Notes: generated by a model from the letters alone, not told the origin. A stretch of 64,000 bases of DNA from an uncultured Desulfuromusa sp. (GCF_963675815.1 NZ_OY776574.1:2598001-2662000), one strand, 5' to 3'; counted from the first letter of the stretch, positions 16,678-26,884 are shown. Made by a program: numbers and translations.

Positions 16678-19500
16678 CTATTTTGATTTCCTGACTTTAT
16701 CCAGAGTGGCGCTGACAACTTGTGAAAGTTCACTTAGGCGAAGTGGCTTGAGGCAAAAAGCTGAAATGCCGAAACTTGTGATTTCATCTTTTGTGATTTT
16801 AGAGCTGTAACCGGTGCAAAGAATTATGGGAAGTTCCCGATTCACTTTTTGGATCTCTATCGCTAATTCTTTTCCTGTCATCTCGGGCATTGTTTGATCT
16901 GTTATGACCAGATCAAAATACTCCGGGTCTTTCAGAATCAATTCCAGCGCTTGCTTGCCACTTATGGCAGAGGTGACCTTATAACCTAAATCGATGAGCA
17001 TTTCTTCAGCGATGTGGATGAGTTTCTGTTCGTCGTCAACAAAAAGAATTTTTCCGGAACCTTTCAAGATTTTTTCTTTTTTAGAGTATCTTGTGGAAAT
17101 GCCGGACTGGTTTGTTATCGCGGGGAAGTAGAGTTCAAAAGTTGATCCTTCTCCTTGTGAAGTGATAACGTTAATGAAACCAGCATGTTGATCTATGATG
17201 CCCTGAACAGACGATAAGCCCATACCCGTTCCCTCACCAATATCTTTCGTGGTAAAAAAAGGATCAAATATTTTCTTCAGAGTCGTTGGTGGTATTCCGC
17301 AGCCATTGTCTTTTATTGATAGCTTTGCGTACACTCCGGGCGCCCGAACAAGGTGCTCCGGTAGTTCAGCTTGATCAAGCTGCACTGATTCCAAGGCGAT
17401 CTGGATTTCTCCTTTTTCGTCAGTCGCATGCAAAGCATTGGTATAAAGATTTAAAAGAGTTTCCTGAATTTGTTCACTGTCGGCATAAATTTTCAGTTCT
17501 TTACTTTCTTCGGAGATAGCAGAACTGAGATTGAGAGTCGAGGGGCTGGTAGAATGGAGAAGCTTTAAGGTTTCTTCGATGACGATTGAAAGTTGTACCG
17601 GTTTTTTTTCATAACTTCCTTTGCGACTGTACGTCATAATTTGATTGATGAGGTTGCGTGTGTTCATCACAGCATTTAGGGCATTGGTGAGGTAATTTTC
17701 AAGTTTTTCAGGCTGCGATAGCTTGCGCTGGGCCATCTCCAGATTACCGAGAACAATAGCCAGGCTATTATTGAAATTATGTGCCATCCCTCCAGCCATA
17801 ATCCCGACGGCTTCCATTTTATATCTCTGACGTAATTGTTCTTCCATCTCCAGTTGCTGTTGTTCAACTTTCTTTTGCTCCGTCATGTCTCGTTCGATAG
17901 CAAATAGAAAAGATTCCCTTTCTATTTCAACCATTCTAACGGTGGTTTCAACGGGAAATGTACTGCCATCTTTTTTCCGATGGGTCACTTCAAACTTGAC
18001 AGTTTTTCCTTGTTGCAGATGTTTCAAATATTTACTATTGATTAAGACATCTTTTGCAGAGGAATCAAGAAAGGTAATCGGTTTGCCGACCAATTCTTCG
18101 CGAGTATAGCCGTGTTTATGACAGGCCGACTCACTGACGTTGATGATTATCGGCTGCGTTTCCTGATACTGTAAGATAAGGGCATAGTCAGAGACATGCT
18201 CGAACAGGGTGCGGAATTTAAGCTCTTCGGATTTGAGAAAGCTTTCGGTTTGCCGGCCCTTGTCAACCATTTTGTTGGCATCAAGCGCCAGTTGTTTAAA
18301 TTCAATGAATTTCTGTTTGTCAAGGTCAAGTGAAATTGCGTCATCGGCCGCATGGTGAAAAAAATCACGAAAATTATCAAAACTGGAAATGATGCGCTTA
18401 TTAAATCTATGCGAACAATAAGATAGCAATAGTAAAGACAATATAAGAGTTGAAAAAATCACTAACATATTTTGAATCAAGGTGATTTTTCTTTCTTTGA
18501 GCATTGCTGAAACTTCAGCATCCAGGTCTGCGAGAAAGTCTCCAGTACCTATATACCAATTCCATTCGGGGACACCGGCAACATAGCTGATTTTGGGCTC
18601 AGGGCGTTCTCCGGACAGGGGGGGCATGACATATTCAAGGAAGCCCTGACCCTTTTTAGCGATTGCTATCAATTCCTGAACAATTTTTAGGCCGTTATTG
18701 TCCCTGACCTCATACATATTCCGGCCTTTGGCTGGAAAAGAGAGGCTGACTCCTTTAAAGTCGGCCATAAAGACATATCCGCCGTTGTCGAATTTTATTT
18801 TTTCAATGCGCTCAATCAGGCGTTCTTGGAGATCACTGACAATGTTATCGACATATTCACTGGTGCCAATAACCCAGTTAAGGGGCTCAAAATATTTGAT
18901 ATAGGAAATTTTCCGGTATTGTCCCTGCGGGTCATTTGGTTTGCTCCAGGTATATTCATAAGCTCCTTCTTTTTTTTCGCGGGCAATATTGATCATATCC
19001 TCAATAATAGGGTGCGTCTCGATATCATCATTATTGAGAAAGTTTGTTCCGTTTTGTGATGCAGGGGAATAGATTTTCTCTCTTTCGTCATCAAGCCCCA
19101 GGGTAAAATATTCAACCCGCGTCCTATGGTCGCGGATATCTTTTAAAATCCTTTTTATCTCTGCTGTGGCCTGATCCGTGGTTCCGTTCTCTTTGTGATA
19201 AGCGTAAATTTCTTCGACAATGGTATAGGCTTCATTGGTTCTTTGGCGGACCTCATCATAAAGATGCTTCTGTAAGAGCTGTTGTTCATGTTTGATCATA
19301 TTCAGGACGTGTAGCGTCCGATGTTTAAGGTTTTGCCGTTGTTGCTGTATGGCTTTTTCTTTGAGAAGTTCAGTCGTTGAGACCAGCTGACGATAGCTGC
19401 TGATAAACCAGAATGAACCTATGAGAAACACCGCGAGGAGAAGGCTGAGCAGGTTACGGAGATAGAAACTTTTGATCAGACTTTGAGAAACTTGTGTCAT
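16678..19500 (-). CDS. hybrid sensor histidine kinase (Cache-PAS-HisKA-HATPase-REC)
   Basis: This 940-aa membrane sensor has a transmembrane helix near residues 20-40, a periplasmic region of about 300 residues with Cache-type segments (two WVIGT/WYIGTG-like repeats), and a second helix near 340-362. A PAS domain follows (about 425-540, with HVSDYALILQYQ), then the phospho-acceptor His in GGMAHNFNN (H574), the ATP-binding boxes DNGCGIPP and GTGMGLSSVQG, and a C-terminal receiver with the acceptor Asp in VITDQTMPEM (D868). It should pass phosphate from His to its own receiver. No response-regulator output gene is adjacent; it is divergent from a secreted protease. I chose ATG 19500; a TTG 11 codons upstream is possible. 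Ligand unknown. Confidence 0.93.
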   Translation of the reverse strand: MTQVSQSLIKSFYLRNLLSLLLAVFLIGSFWFISSYRQLVSTTELLKEKAIQQQRQNLKHRTLHVLNMIKHEQQLLQKHLYDEVRQRTNEAYTIVEEIYAYHKENGTTDQATAEIKRILKDIRDHRTRVEYFTLGLDDEREKIYSPASQNGTNFLNNDDIETHPIIEDMINIAREKKEGAYEYTWSKPNDPQGQYRKISYIKYFEPLNWVIGTSEYVDNIVSDLQERLIERIEKIKFDNGGYVFMADFKGVSLSFPAKGRNMYEVRDNNGLKIVQELIAIAKKGQGFLEYVMPPLSGERPEPKISYVAGVPEWNWYIGTGDFLADLDAEVSAMLKERKITLIQNMLVIFSTLILSLLLLSYCSHRFNKRIISSFDNFRDFFHHAADDAISLDLDKQKFIEFKQLALDANKMVDKGRQTESFLKSEELKFRTLFEHVSDYALILQYQETQPIIINVSESACHKHGYTREELVGKPITFLDSSAKDVLINSKYLKHLQQGKTVKFEVTHRKKDGSTFPVETTVRMVEIERESFLFAIERDMTEQKKVEQQQLEMEEQLRQRYKMEAVGIMAGGMAHNFNNSLAIVLGNLEMAQRKLSQPEKLENYLTNALNAVMNTRNLINQIMTYSRKGSYEKKPVQLSIVIEETLKLLHSTSPSTLNLSSAISEESKELKIYADSEQIQETLLNLYTNALHATDEKGEIQIALESVQLDQAELPEHLVRAPGVYAKLSIKDNGCGIPPTTLKKIFDPFFTTKDIGEGTGMGLSSVQGIIDQHAGFINVITSQGEGSTFELYFPAITNQSGISTRYSKKEKILKGSGKILFVDDEQKLIHIAEEMLIDLGYKVTSAISGKQALELILKDPEYFDLVITDQTMPEMTGKELAIEIQKVNRELPIILCTGYSSKITKDEITSFGISAFCLKPLRLSELSQVVSATLDKVRKSK

Positions 19501-19811
19501 TCCAGATTCTCTTAAAAAGATCCTCTTGCACAAAGAAGGATCAAGCGCATGCTTGCGATAACCATGCTATGTGTAAAGCAAGCATCAATATACAAGAGAG
19601 AATAATTAAAATAAAGTAATTTCTTTGATATGTTTTTGATGGAGTGATGTCGATGGGTGGATGTGAATTTTTTCCGGAAATGATGATTCTAATATTGAAA
19701 TTGGTATTCTCAAGATTGCTTTTTGCTTTAGAATAGTCTTGTTGAGATTCAGGTTTTGATGAGATATGGATCTGAAATTTTTTCAACCAGCTGCAAGGGC
19801 AGAGGTGATCA
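19501..19811. other. intergenic region between divergent kinase and protease genes
   Basis: This 311-bp AT-rich stretch has no convincing ORF, hairpin or consensus promoter that I can see. It must hold the start signals for both divergent genes. Minus-strand open frames running in from the protease's 5' end are shadows. Confidence 0.5.
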
Positions 19812-21824
19812 ATGAATTTTCCCAAGAAGAAAAAGAAGCGCCTTTCTCCCCACCGTTTTAGTGGGTTTTTGTTTTTATCGGTTTTGCTGGTTTTATCTGC
19901 TTGTGGAGGGGGCGGTGGCGGTGGCAATTCTGCAGATTCTGGAGGTTGCGATACTCCTGCCTATCTGACGGGTTCCGTGGGTGGCGGGTTGACTCCTGCT
20001 GTGAACGGAACTGTCCCCGGTGATTCTTTACAGGCTCTTTCCTCGACGGTCAATGTCTCCCCGGACGCGGTAGAGATCATTGTTCAGCCACAACTTGGAG
20101 TTTCCTGCGCCGACCTTACGGCTCGTTATCGCGGCTTGACTTTCAAAAAGGAGATGAGAGGCGGGTTTTGTCTGTTCAAGAGCACTCTGAGCGGAGAAGA
20201 TTTTCTGTTCCTGGAAAACGATTCTGATGTCAAATCCGTTGAGATAAATCAACAACTGCAGAGTTTAGCGATTGATCCGTATGCCTCCATTGATTGGGCG
20301 ATGACTCAGACCGATGCTCCCTACTTTCTGGATTTGGGCACATACCCCATTGAGGATGTCGTGATCGCCGTACTCGATTCGGGTATTCGTTATCATGAGG
20401 ATTTACCGGCGCCTGAGTCTTCTTTGTGGGTTCAGGGGTATGATTTTATCAGTGATGTCGATTCGGCCGGTGACGGTGATGGCCCGGACAGTGATCCGAC
20501 GGACGTCGGAACCGAGATTTTTTCTCACGGGGGGAGCATAACAGGGATCATTGCTGGAATTCGGGACAATGGACTTGGTTCTTTTGGTGTGGCAGCTGGA
20601 GTCAAAATCATGCCAGTCCGCGTCTCCGGAACGGATGGCGGGACAATCTCCGATATTGTTGAAGGATTGAGATATGCAGCAGGCTTGCCTAATGACAGTG
20701 ACACTATTCCACCGTTGAAGGCTGATATTATCAACATCAGTCTTGGAACCGACAGTTTCAGCACAGTTCTTCAGACAGCGATTGCCGCAGTCCGTGACAA
20801 TGGTGTCATCGTTGTTGCTTCGACGGGTAATGATGGCGTCGACAAAGTCAGCTACCCTGCTGCGTTTGATAACGTTATCGGTGTCGGGGCAACTGACGTC
20901 AGCAATGTTCGCGCGCCTTATTCCAATTATGGTGAAGGGATCACTCTGGTTGCCGGAGGGGGGAATCTGGATGTCGGCACCACATGGGACAATGGTAAAT
21001 TTCTGCTGATGGGAGCAGACCAGTATGGTCTCGGCGACGGAACCTCCGTCGCGGCTCCCCTTGTTGCCGGTTCTCTGGGGTGGGTGAAAGCAGCCTGCCC
21101 CGATTTGACACCCCTTGATATTGATAAGCTGATTGCCGGAATTCATCCCGACACTTCGATTATGGTCACCAGTGACCAAGGTGCTGCAGGTTATGATTTT
21201 TACTATGGCTATGGACTGCTTTCGACTGACGATGGTGTCGCCGCTGCAGAAGAAGTTTGCAATGTTGCTTACAATCCGCCGCAGCCTTCTCTTTCAACCA
21301 CTTCCCTGGCTCTGTCCAGCGAGGCGATGAGCGGGACAATTGAAATTACGAATATCGGTGGCGGTGAACTGGTGATCAGTGATCTCATGTATGACACTTC
21401 ATTGCTGACTGTTGAAACCGTAGAAAATGATTCCGGCTATCTTCTGACTGCAACTCTGTCGCCTGATTTCTTCGGGCAAATGGATATGCCCGTCGATCTA
21501 TATTTCAGCGGTATCTCTGACCCTGTCCGAGTGACATTTGAAGCGTCTGTCGGCGCATATGCCAACGTCACGACGGCTATTGTGACGCTGCAACTGCAGG
21601 ATGCTGAGACAGGTGCGGTTCAATTCTCGGCTTACAGCGACCCGAGCCGGGAGCAGACGTATAAGTTTGCCGCAGTGACTCCGGGAACCTATGATCTCAT
21701 TGCCGGTGTTGATCTGAACAGTAATGCCATCCTGTGTGAAGAAGGCGAACCTTGTGGTGAAGAAACAGCTATTGTCGTTGAATGTGGGGATGTCATTGCT
21801 TCTGTGAATGTTGAGATGTTGTAG
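19812..21824 (+). CDS. subtilisin-like serine protease lipoprotein (S8 family)
   Basis: This 670-aa protein has a lipoprotein signal ending in LSAC (lipid-attached Cys near residue 34) followed by a run of Gly, a flexible linker. The catalytic triad is readable: Asp in VLDSGI (D189), His in FSHGGSITGI (H239) and Ser in GDGTSVAAP (S412). A propeptide-like segment lies at about 75-150. After the protease domain there is a beta-rich tail (about 500-670). It is divergent from a Cache-type sensor kinase, a context that allows co-regulation. The substrate is unknown. GAGGTG precedes the ATG. Confidence 0.92.
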   Translation: MNFPKKKKKRLSPHRFSGFLFLSVLLVLSACGGGGGGGNSADSGGCDTPAYLTGSVGGGLTPAVNGTVPGDSLQALSSTVNVSPDAVEIIVQPQLGVSCADLTARYRGLTFKKEMRGGFCLFKSTLSGEDFLFLENDSDVKSVEINQQLQSLAIDPYASIDWAMTQTDAPYFLDLGTYPIEDVVIAVLDSGIRYHEDLPAPESSLWVQGYDFISDVDSAGDGDGPDSDPTDVGTEIFSHGGSITGIIAGIRDNGLGSFGVAAGVKIMPVRVSGTDGGTISDIVEGLRYAAGLPNDSDTIPPLKADIINISLGTDSFSTVLQTAIAAVRDNGVIVVASTGNDGVDKVSYPAAFDNVIGVGATDVSNVRAPYSNYGEGITLVAGGGNLDVGTTWDNGKFLLMGADQYGLGDGTSVAAPLVAGSLGWVKAACPDLTPLDIDKLIAGIHPDTSIMVTSDQGAAGYDFYYGYGLLSTDDGVAAAEEVCNVAYNPPQPSLSTTSLALSSEAMSGTIEITNIGGGELVISDLMYDTSLLTVETVENDSGYLLTATLSPDFFGQMDMPVDLYFSGISDPVRVTFEASVGAYANVTTAIVTLQLQDAETGAVQFSAYSDPSREQTYKFAAVTPGTYDLIAGVDLNSNAILCEEGEPCGEETAIVVECGDVIASVNVEML

Positions 21825-22044
21825 CTTCGAGTTTCAATAAGATTGCGTCGTTTTCTGTGCTTTCTGGTGAATTTCCTTAAAACCTGTGCTTGCATGTCAT
21901 CAGGCTCTCTGTTGTCTCGTCCCATAGGTGATTGCCGACGACAGTTCATGACAGAGCCCATTGAAATATGCTAGTATCTGCCGGAAAATTTACACAAGGG
22001 CATGAACATTCTACTATCTTTTTACCATCAGCAAAGAGGACATT

Positions 22045-23901
22045 ATGCCAGTTTATAAATCTGCACAATCTGTTCAGGGGAAAAATATGGCCGGGGCGCG
22101 AGCCCTGTGGTTGGCGACGGGGGTGAAACCTAAAGATTTTGGCAAGCCTATTATTGCCGTCGTGAATTCGTTTACCCAATTTGTCCCCGGACATGTTCAC
22201 TTGAAAGATCTGGGGCAGCTGGTTGTAGAGCAGATTGAAGCACATGGCGGTATCGCCAAGGAGTTTAATACCATGGCGATCTGTGACGGTATCGCGATGG
22301 GACATCAAGGAATGCTCTACAGCCTTCCTTCACGCGAACTGATTGCGGACACTGTTGAGTATATGGCGAATGCGCATTGTGTCGATGCTCTGGTCTGCAT
22401 CTCTAACTGTGACAAGATTACCCCCGGGATGTTGATGGCTACTATGCGGTTGAATATTCCGACAGTCTTTGTGACTGGCGGTCCCATGGAAGCCGGACGC
22501 GCAACGGTCCAGGGAGAAAAGGTCGCATTGGATCTGGTTGATGCTATGGTCGCCGCTGCAAACCCGAATGTCAGTGATGATGATGTTGCTGTCTACGAAC
22601 GGAGCTCCTGTCCGACTTGTGGTTCCTGCTCCGGGATGTTTACAGCCAATTCAATGAATTGTCTGACTGAGGCCCTGGGGATGGGGTTGCCCGGAAACGG
22701 CAGTCTTGTTGCCACCCACGCGGATCGCAAAGGGTTATTTCTGGAGGCGGCTAAGCGGATTATGGACCTGACGAAACGCTGGTACGAAGACGATGATCAG
22801 CGGGTTTTGCCGCGATCCATCGCCTGTCTTGGTGCCTACGAAAATGCCATGCGTCTTGATATCGCTATGGGGGGATCAACAAATACCATTCTCCATCTGT
22901 TGGCAATCGCACGCGAAGGCGAAGTCGATTTCACCATGGAAGATATCAATCGTTTGTCTTTACAGACGCCGAATTTGTGTAAAGTCGCTCCAGCTGTCCA
23001 ACATTATCACATGGAAGATGTCCATCGCGCTGGAGGGATTTTTGGTATTCTTGGAGAGTTGGATCGAGCCGGTCTGATTCAACGAGACGTTCCCACTGTT
23101 CACAGTGCGACGCTGGGAGAAGCATTGGATCGTTGGGATGTTTTGCGCACAGATGCGGATGATGTGCATGAATTTTATCGGGCTGCTCCCGGCGGGGAAC
23201 GCTGTGTGGAAGCTTTTGCCCAGAATAAACGCTCCTCTTCGCTTGATCTGGATCGTGAAAAAGGTTGTATCCGGGCACAGAAGAATGCTTACAGCCAGGA
23301 CGGTGGTCTGGCTGTCCTGTACGGCAACTTGGCTCTGGATGGTTGTATTGTCAAGACCGCTGGTGTCGATGACTCGAACCTGACGTTTTCAGGTCCTGCC
23401 CGTATTTTTGAGAGTCAGGAAGATGCGATTGAAGGTATTCTCGGTGACATTGTCCAGGCTGGTGATGTGGTGGTGATTCGTTATGAAGGGCCAAAGGGTG
23501 GTCCCGGAATGCAGGAGATGCTTTATCCCACCAGTTATCTGAAGTCAAAGGGCCTTGGAAAGGCCTGTGCATTGATTACTGATGGGCGTTTTTCCGGAGG
23601 AACCTCGGGCTTGTCGATTGGTCATATATCTCCTGAAGCCGCTGAAGGTGGATCCATTGCGTTACTGCAAGATGGCGATCTGGTTGATATCGACATCCCA
23701 GCGCGAAAAATTTCGATGCAGGTTGATGAGGACGTTTTACAACAGCGCCAGGCGGAGATGCTTGCTAAAGGTGATCGCGCATGGCAACCGGCGCTGCGGC
23801 AACGGGAGGTCAGTCGTGCTTTACAAGCATACGCTGCGACGACGACAAGTGCGGCACGTGGCGCAGTACGCGATCTGGATCAATTAAAAGCTCATCGCTA
23901 A
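22045..23901 (+). CDS. ilvD: dihydroxy-acid dehydratase
   Basis: IlvD dehydrates dihydroxy-isovalerate and -methylvalerate to the 2-keto acids, the third step of branched-chain amino acid synthesis. Cluster ligands are in SNCDKITPGM and SCPTCGSCSGMFTANSMNC, and the C-terminal DGRFSGGTSGLSIGHISPEA is a family signature. The 618-aa length matches the E. coli type. AGAGGA precedes the ATG at 22045. It is a single-gene unit with its own terminator, apart from ilvBN. Confidence 0.96.
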   Translation: MPVYKSAQSVQGKNMAGARALWLATGVKPKDFGKPIIAVVNSFTQFVPGHVHLKDLGQLVVEQIEAHGGIAKEFNTMAICDGIAMGHQGMLYSLPSRELIADTVEYMANAHCVDALVCISNCDKITPGMLMATMRLNIPTVFVTGGPMEAGRATVQGEKVALDLVDAMVAAANPNVSDDDVAVYERSSCPTCGSCSGMFTANSMNCLTEALGMGLPGNGSLVATHADRKGLFLEAAKRIMDLTKRWYEDDDQRVLPRSIACLGAYENAMRLDIAMGGSTNTILHLLAIAREGEVDFTMEDINRLSLQTPNLCKVAPAVQHYHMEDVHRAGGIFGILGELDRAGLIQRDVPTVHSATLGEALDRWDVLRTDADDVHEFYRAAPGGERCVEAFAQNKRSSSLDLDREKGCIRAQKNAYSQDGGLAVLYGNLALDGCIVKTAGVDDSNLTFSGPARIFESQEDAIEGILGDIVQAGDVVVIRYEGPKGGPGMQEMLYPTSYLKSKGLGKACALITDGRFSGGTSGLSIGHISPEAAEGGSIALLQDGDLVDIDIPARKISMQVDEDVLQQRQAEMLAKGDRAWQPALRQREVSRALQAYAATTTSAARGAVRDLDQLKAHR

Positions 23902-23922
23902 ATTGTTATCATCAAGAAAAAG

Positions 23923-23956
23923 AAAGGGCCGATGTGTTTCAGCACATCGGCCCTTT
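23923..23956. terminator. terminator after ilvD
   Basis: AAAGGGCCGATGTG pairs with CACATCGGCCCTTT around a 6-base loop, with T-rich sequence following. It sits between convergent ilvD and the DsbC-like gene and may serve both. Confidence 0.88.
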
Positions 23957-23969
23957 TGTGTTCATGAGA

Positions 23970-24740
23970 CTAGAGGGAATCAACTTGATTTTCTGCGATA
24001 ATTTTTAAAAGGTCTTCCAGCGAACGGTAACCGGAAGAAATTTGTCCATTGGGCAGGATTATGGCCGGGGTTCCGCGTATATTTAATGCTTGAGCGAGTG
24101 CCAGATTTTTTTCAATGACGTCTGATTCACAGGTAGGCTCAGGAAGAGCTTGTCCAGAAAAAGCCATCTCGAGTTGCTCCATCGATTTGTTGCAAAGAAT
24201 TGTTTGCGTAATTTTCTTGGAACTCTGTTTGAAAGGAATCAACTTGATGTAAAACGCCAGCTCCGGATTGTCCTTAATCGCTTCATGTAGAACATTGTGA
24301 AGTTTGCTGCAATAGGGACAGTGGGGATCCGTAAACACAAATATCCGCTGTGGTGCTTCCGGGTTCCCCAGGATTAAAGCGTCATCGAGTGGAATGATTG
24401 ATGTGTCAACCGGATTCAGTCTCTGGTAATGAGCTTCCGTCAGATTCTTGCGGTCTTTAATGCGGATGACGTTTCCGGTGAACAGATATGAACCGCTGGC
24501 ATCAAGGTATATGGGGATAATTTTACCCTGCATCCTCATGGCGACACGGAATAATCCCGGGACTTCAGCGGGGTTGACAGAGACAACTTCGCCCTGAATT
24601 CCTTGCAGGGCTTTGATGGCGTCGTCTTTGGATAATTCCTGGGTCTTCGCCTGTTCTGTACTGCCATCGCTGTCGACCGCTGCATATACGGGAAGTGCAC
24701 TTAATAGCAATATGACAAAAAAAGATAAAATGAGACGCAT
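23970..24740 (-). CDS. DsbC/DsbG-like periplasmic thiol-disulfide protein
   Basis: The 256-aa protein has a Sec signal peptide (MRLILSFFVILLLSALPVYA), a DsbC-like N-terminal dimerisation region (about 35-100) and a thioredoxin-fold domain with the CPYC active site at C141-C144. The cis-Pro region is RGTPAIILPNG. It probably isomerises or reduces disulfides of exported proteins. I chose ATG 24740, which has GGAGGACC immediately upstream; the longer frame from 24764 lacks a site. No DsbD partner gene is adjacent. Confidence 0.88.
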   Translation of the reverse strand: MRLILSFFVILLLSALPVYAAVDSDGSTEQAKTQELSKDDAIKALQGIQGEVVSVNPAEVPGLFRVAMRMQGKIIPIYLDASGSYLFTGNVIRIKDRKNLTEAHYQRLNPVDTSIIPLDDALILGNPEAPQRIFVFTDPHCPYCSKLHNVLHEAIKDNPELAFYIKLIPFKQSSKKITQTILCNKSMEQLEMAFSGQALPEPTCESDVIEKNLALAQALNIRGTPAIILPNGQISSGYRSLEDLLKIIAENQVDSL

Positions 24741-24884
24741 TAGGTCCTCCTGTTTTTGATTCAATTGTGTAAGTCAAATTTGAATTTATCGGGATGAAGC
24801 TGACATGCATAGGAACGGAACAATAGCACATTCAAACCCATGCTTCCAGCAGTCTGTTTCGGCGTTTATGCCAAGAGAAATGGT

Positions 24885-24913
24885 TTGACAAAAAAGATCC
24901 TTCTTTCTATAGT
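24885..24913 (+). promoter_or_regulatory. sigma70 promoter of leuB
   Basis: A perfect TTGACA (24885-24890), 17-base spacer and TATAGT (24908-24913) lie about 58 bases upstream of the leuB start. This is the best consensus promoter in the window and gives leuB expression independent of the T-box-controlled leuA-leuC-leuD. Confidence 0.8.
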
Positions 24914-24970
24914 TTAGCCGTTTTTTCCGCTTGATTTGAGGTTTTTTTATTTTCATGGAGGAGCTTGAGC

Positions 24971-26065
24971 ATGGCTAATAATTTTAAAGTTGCAGTTTTA
25001 CCCGGAGACGGGATAGGACCGGAAGTGATGGCAGAGGCGCTGAAGGTGCTTGATGCCGTCGAAAAAAAATATAATGTCAGTTTTGAACGGACCCTTGCAA
25101 ATGTTGGCGGTGCTGGTATCGACAATGAAGGTAAAGCTTTGCCCGATACGACTGTGGATATCTGTAAAAAAGCTGATGCTATTCTTTTTGGTAGCGTCGG
25201 TGGCCCCAAATGGGAAGGTTTGCCGCCCGATGAACAGCCGGAGCGAGGGGCTTTGCTCCCGCTGCGAAAGATTTTTGGCTTGTTCTGTAACTTGCGCCCG
25301 GCAATCATTTTCCCGGCATTGACAGGCGCTTCCAGCTTGAAGGAAGAGGTGATCAAGGGGGGTTTTGATATTCTTGTCGTTCGCGAGTTGACGGGGGGGA
25401 TCTATTTCTCGACTCCTAAGGGGGTTGAGGGAGAGGGGGACGGAAAAACCGGTTTTGATACGATGAAATACTCTGCTGCCGAAGTCGAACGGATTACCCG
25501 CGTCGCTTTTGAAGCTGCGCGCAAACGTGGCAGCAAGGTTTGCTCTATTGACAAAGCCAATGTGTTGTCGACCTCGGTCCTTTGGCGTGAAGTTGTAGAA
25601 CGCATTGCCAAAGACTACCCCGATGTTGAACTGTCTCACATGTATGTTGATAACGCTGCGATGCAGCTGGTGCGTTGGCCGAAACAATTTGATGTCATGC
25701 TCTGCGGCAACATGTTTGGTGATATTATTTCTGACGAAGCAGCAATGCTGACGGGATCACTTGGTATGTTGCCTTCAGCCTCATTGGCAGAGGGTTCTTT
25801 TGGTATGTATGAACCTTCCGGCGGCAGTGCTCCGGATATCGCAGGTCAAGGAATTGCTAATCCGATAGCGCAAATTCTTTCCGCTTCAATGATGTTGCGC
25901 TACTCCTTTGATATGGTCGAAGCTGCTGATGCGATCAATGCTGCCGTTGAAACGGTTTTAAATGATGGCTATCGCACTGGGGATATTTATCAGGGAACTG
26001 CCGGCGAGAAGAAAGTCAACACCTCTGAAATGGGCGATGCTATTATCGCTCAGTTGAATAGTTAA
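24971..26065 (+). CDS. leuB: 3-isopropylmalate dehydrogenase
   Basis: LeuB oxidatively decarboxylates 3-isopropylmalate with NAD, the third specific step to leucine. VLPGDGIGPEVM at the N-terminus, the RELTGGIYF substrate segment, and the metal-binding and NAD-adjacent GDIISDEAAMLTGSLGMLPSA and EPSGGSAPDIAGQG segments are diagnostic. It is 364 aa from ATG 24971, seven bases after GGAGGAG; a TTG at 24965 is too close to the site. It is physically separate from leuA-leuC-leuD, about 8.4 kb away, with its own promoter. Confidence 0.96.
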   Translation: MANNFKVAVLPGDGIGPEVMAEALKVLDAVEKKYNVSFERTLANVGGAGIDNEGKALPDTTVDICKKADAILFGSVGGPKWEGLPPDEQPERGALLPLRKIFGLFCNLRPAIIFPALTGASSLKEEVIKGGFDILVVRELTGGIYFSTPKGVEGEGDGKTGFDTMKYSAAEVERITRVAFEAARKRGSKVCSIDKANVLSTSVLWREVVERIAKDYPDVELSHMYVDNAAMQLVRWPKQFDVMLCGNMFGDIISDEAAMLTGSLGMLPSASLAEGSFGMYEPSGGSAPDIAGQGIANPIAQILSASMMLRYSFDMVEAADAINAAVETVLNDGYRTGDIYQGTAGEKKVNTSEMGDAIIAQLNS

Positions 26066-26133
26066 TACTTAGTGTTCGGGGGGCATGTGCTTGGTGCATG
26101 TTCCCCGAATATTTGTGTGTGTGGTTTTTTGAT

Positions 26134-26883
26134 ATGACTGAAGGTGCTTACCGCCCTGGTGACAGTTTTCTTCACCGTACTGACCCACGAGTCAAGTTAC
26201 TTCTGCTGCTTGTTCTGACCGTTTGTTTGTTTTCGGCTTCCAGCCCGCAACGATTACTCTTGATCTTCTGTCTTTGGTTTGCCGCTGCAGGGGGTTCCAT
26301 GAAAGCCCTTCTTGATGTTTGGCGTATCATCAGGATGCTGCGATGGCTGCTGTTTTTTACCTTTATTGTCCACCTGTTTTTTACTCCCGGGCACACTCTG
26401 CTGGGGGTCCGTTGGATTTCTTATGATGGTTTGCTGCGTGGACTGATGATCGACGCTCAACTTGTTCTGGCTGTTTTGTTTTCCCTGCTTCTTGCGTGGA
26501 CAACGCGACCGGAGGCATTGGCAGGCGGACTGTCGACTCTTTTGGCACCATTGCAGAAATTACGTATTCCAGTAAGGGAGGCGGGGGGAATGCTGTTGCT
26601 GGTTCTCCATTTTTTCCCATTGATCCAAAGTGAGGTAACCATTCTAAAGTCGGAGCGTCAGGAAAGTCGTATCAGGAGTTCCGGAATAAAAGGCTGGCTC
26701 AGCAGTGTTGAGCCTCTGCTCACACGATTATTTGATTGTGCCGATCAGCTGGCAAAGGATATTGCTTCCGGCTCTATGGTTTTGGCGAATGCCATGGATC
26801 AAAAAGAAAAAGCTTTTGATCGCCATACCTTGATGACATCGACTTTTGGCCTGTTGATTATTTTTACTCTCTGGCAGGTTTGA
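26134..26883 (+). CDS. ecfT: EcfT/CbiQ-type energy-coupling transporter membrane protein
   Basis: This polytopic membrane protein (249 aa, about five hydrophobic segments) has the CbiQ/EcfT N-terminal pattern YRPGDSFLHRTDPRVKLL. EcfT couples two ATPases to substrate-binding S components for vitamin or metal uptake. No EcfA or S-component gene is adjacent, so partners would be elsewhere. The order ecfT-truA-rplM-rpsI resembles that of Firmicutes and some deltaproteobacteria. I chose ATG 26134; an ATG at 26098 lies inside a GC-rich hairpin (about 26079-26106) that may be the leuB terminator, and neither start has a good site. Confidence 0.82.
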   Translation: MTEGAYRPGDSFLHRTDPRVKLLLLLVLTVCLFSASSPQRLLLIFCLWFAAAGGSMKALLDVWRIIRMLRWLLFFTFIVHLFFTPGHTLLGVRWISYDGLLRGLMIDAQLVLAVLFSLLLAWTTRPEALAGGLSTLLAPLQKLRIPVREAGGMLLLVLHFFPLIQSEVTILKSERQESRIRSSGIKGWLSSVEPLLTRLFDCADQLAKDIASGSMVLANAMDQKEKAFDRHTLMTSTFGLLIIFTLWQV

Positions 26884-26884
26884 A

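Noticed and set aside
20403..21179. 258-codon minus-strand ORF
   Set aside because: It is the antisense of the subtilisin-like protease, whose catalytic triad is intact on the + strand.
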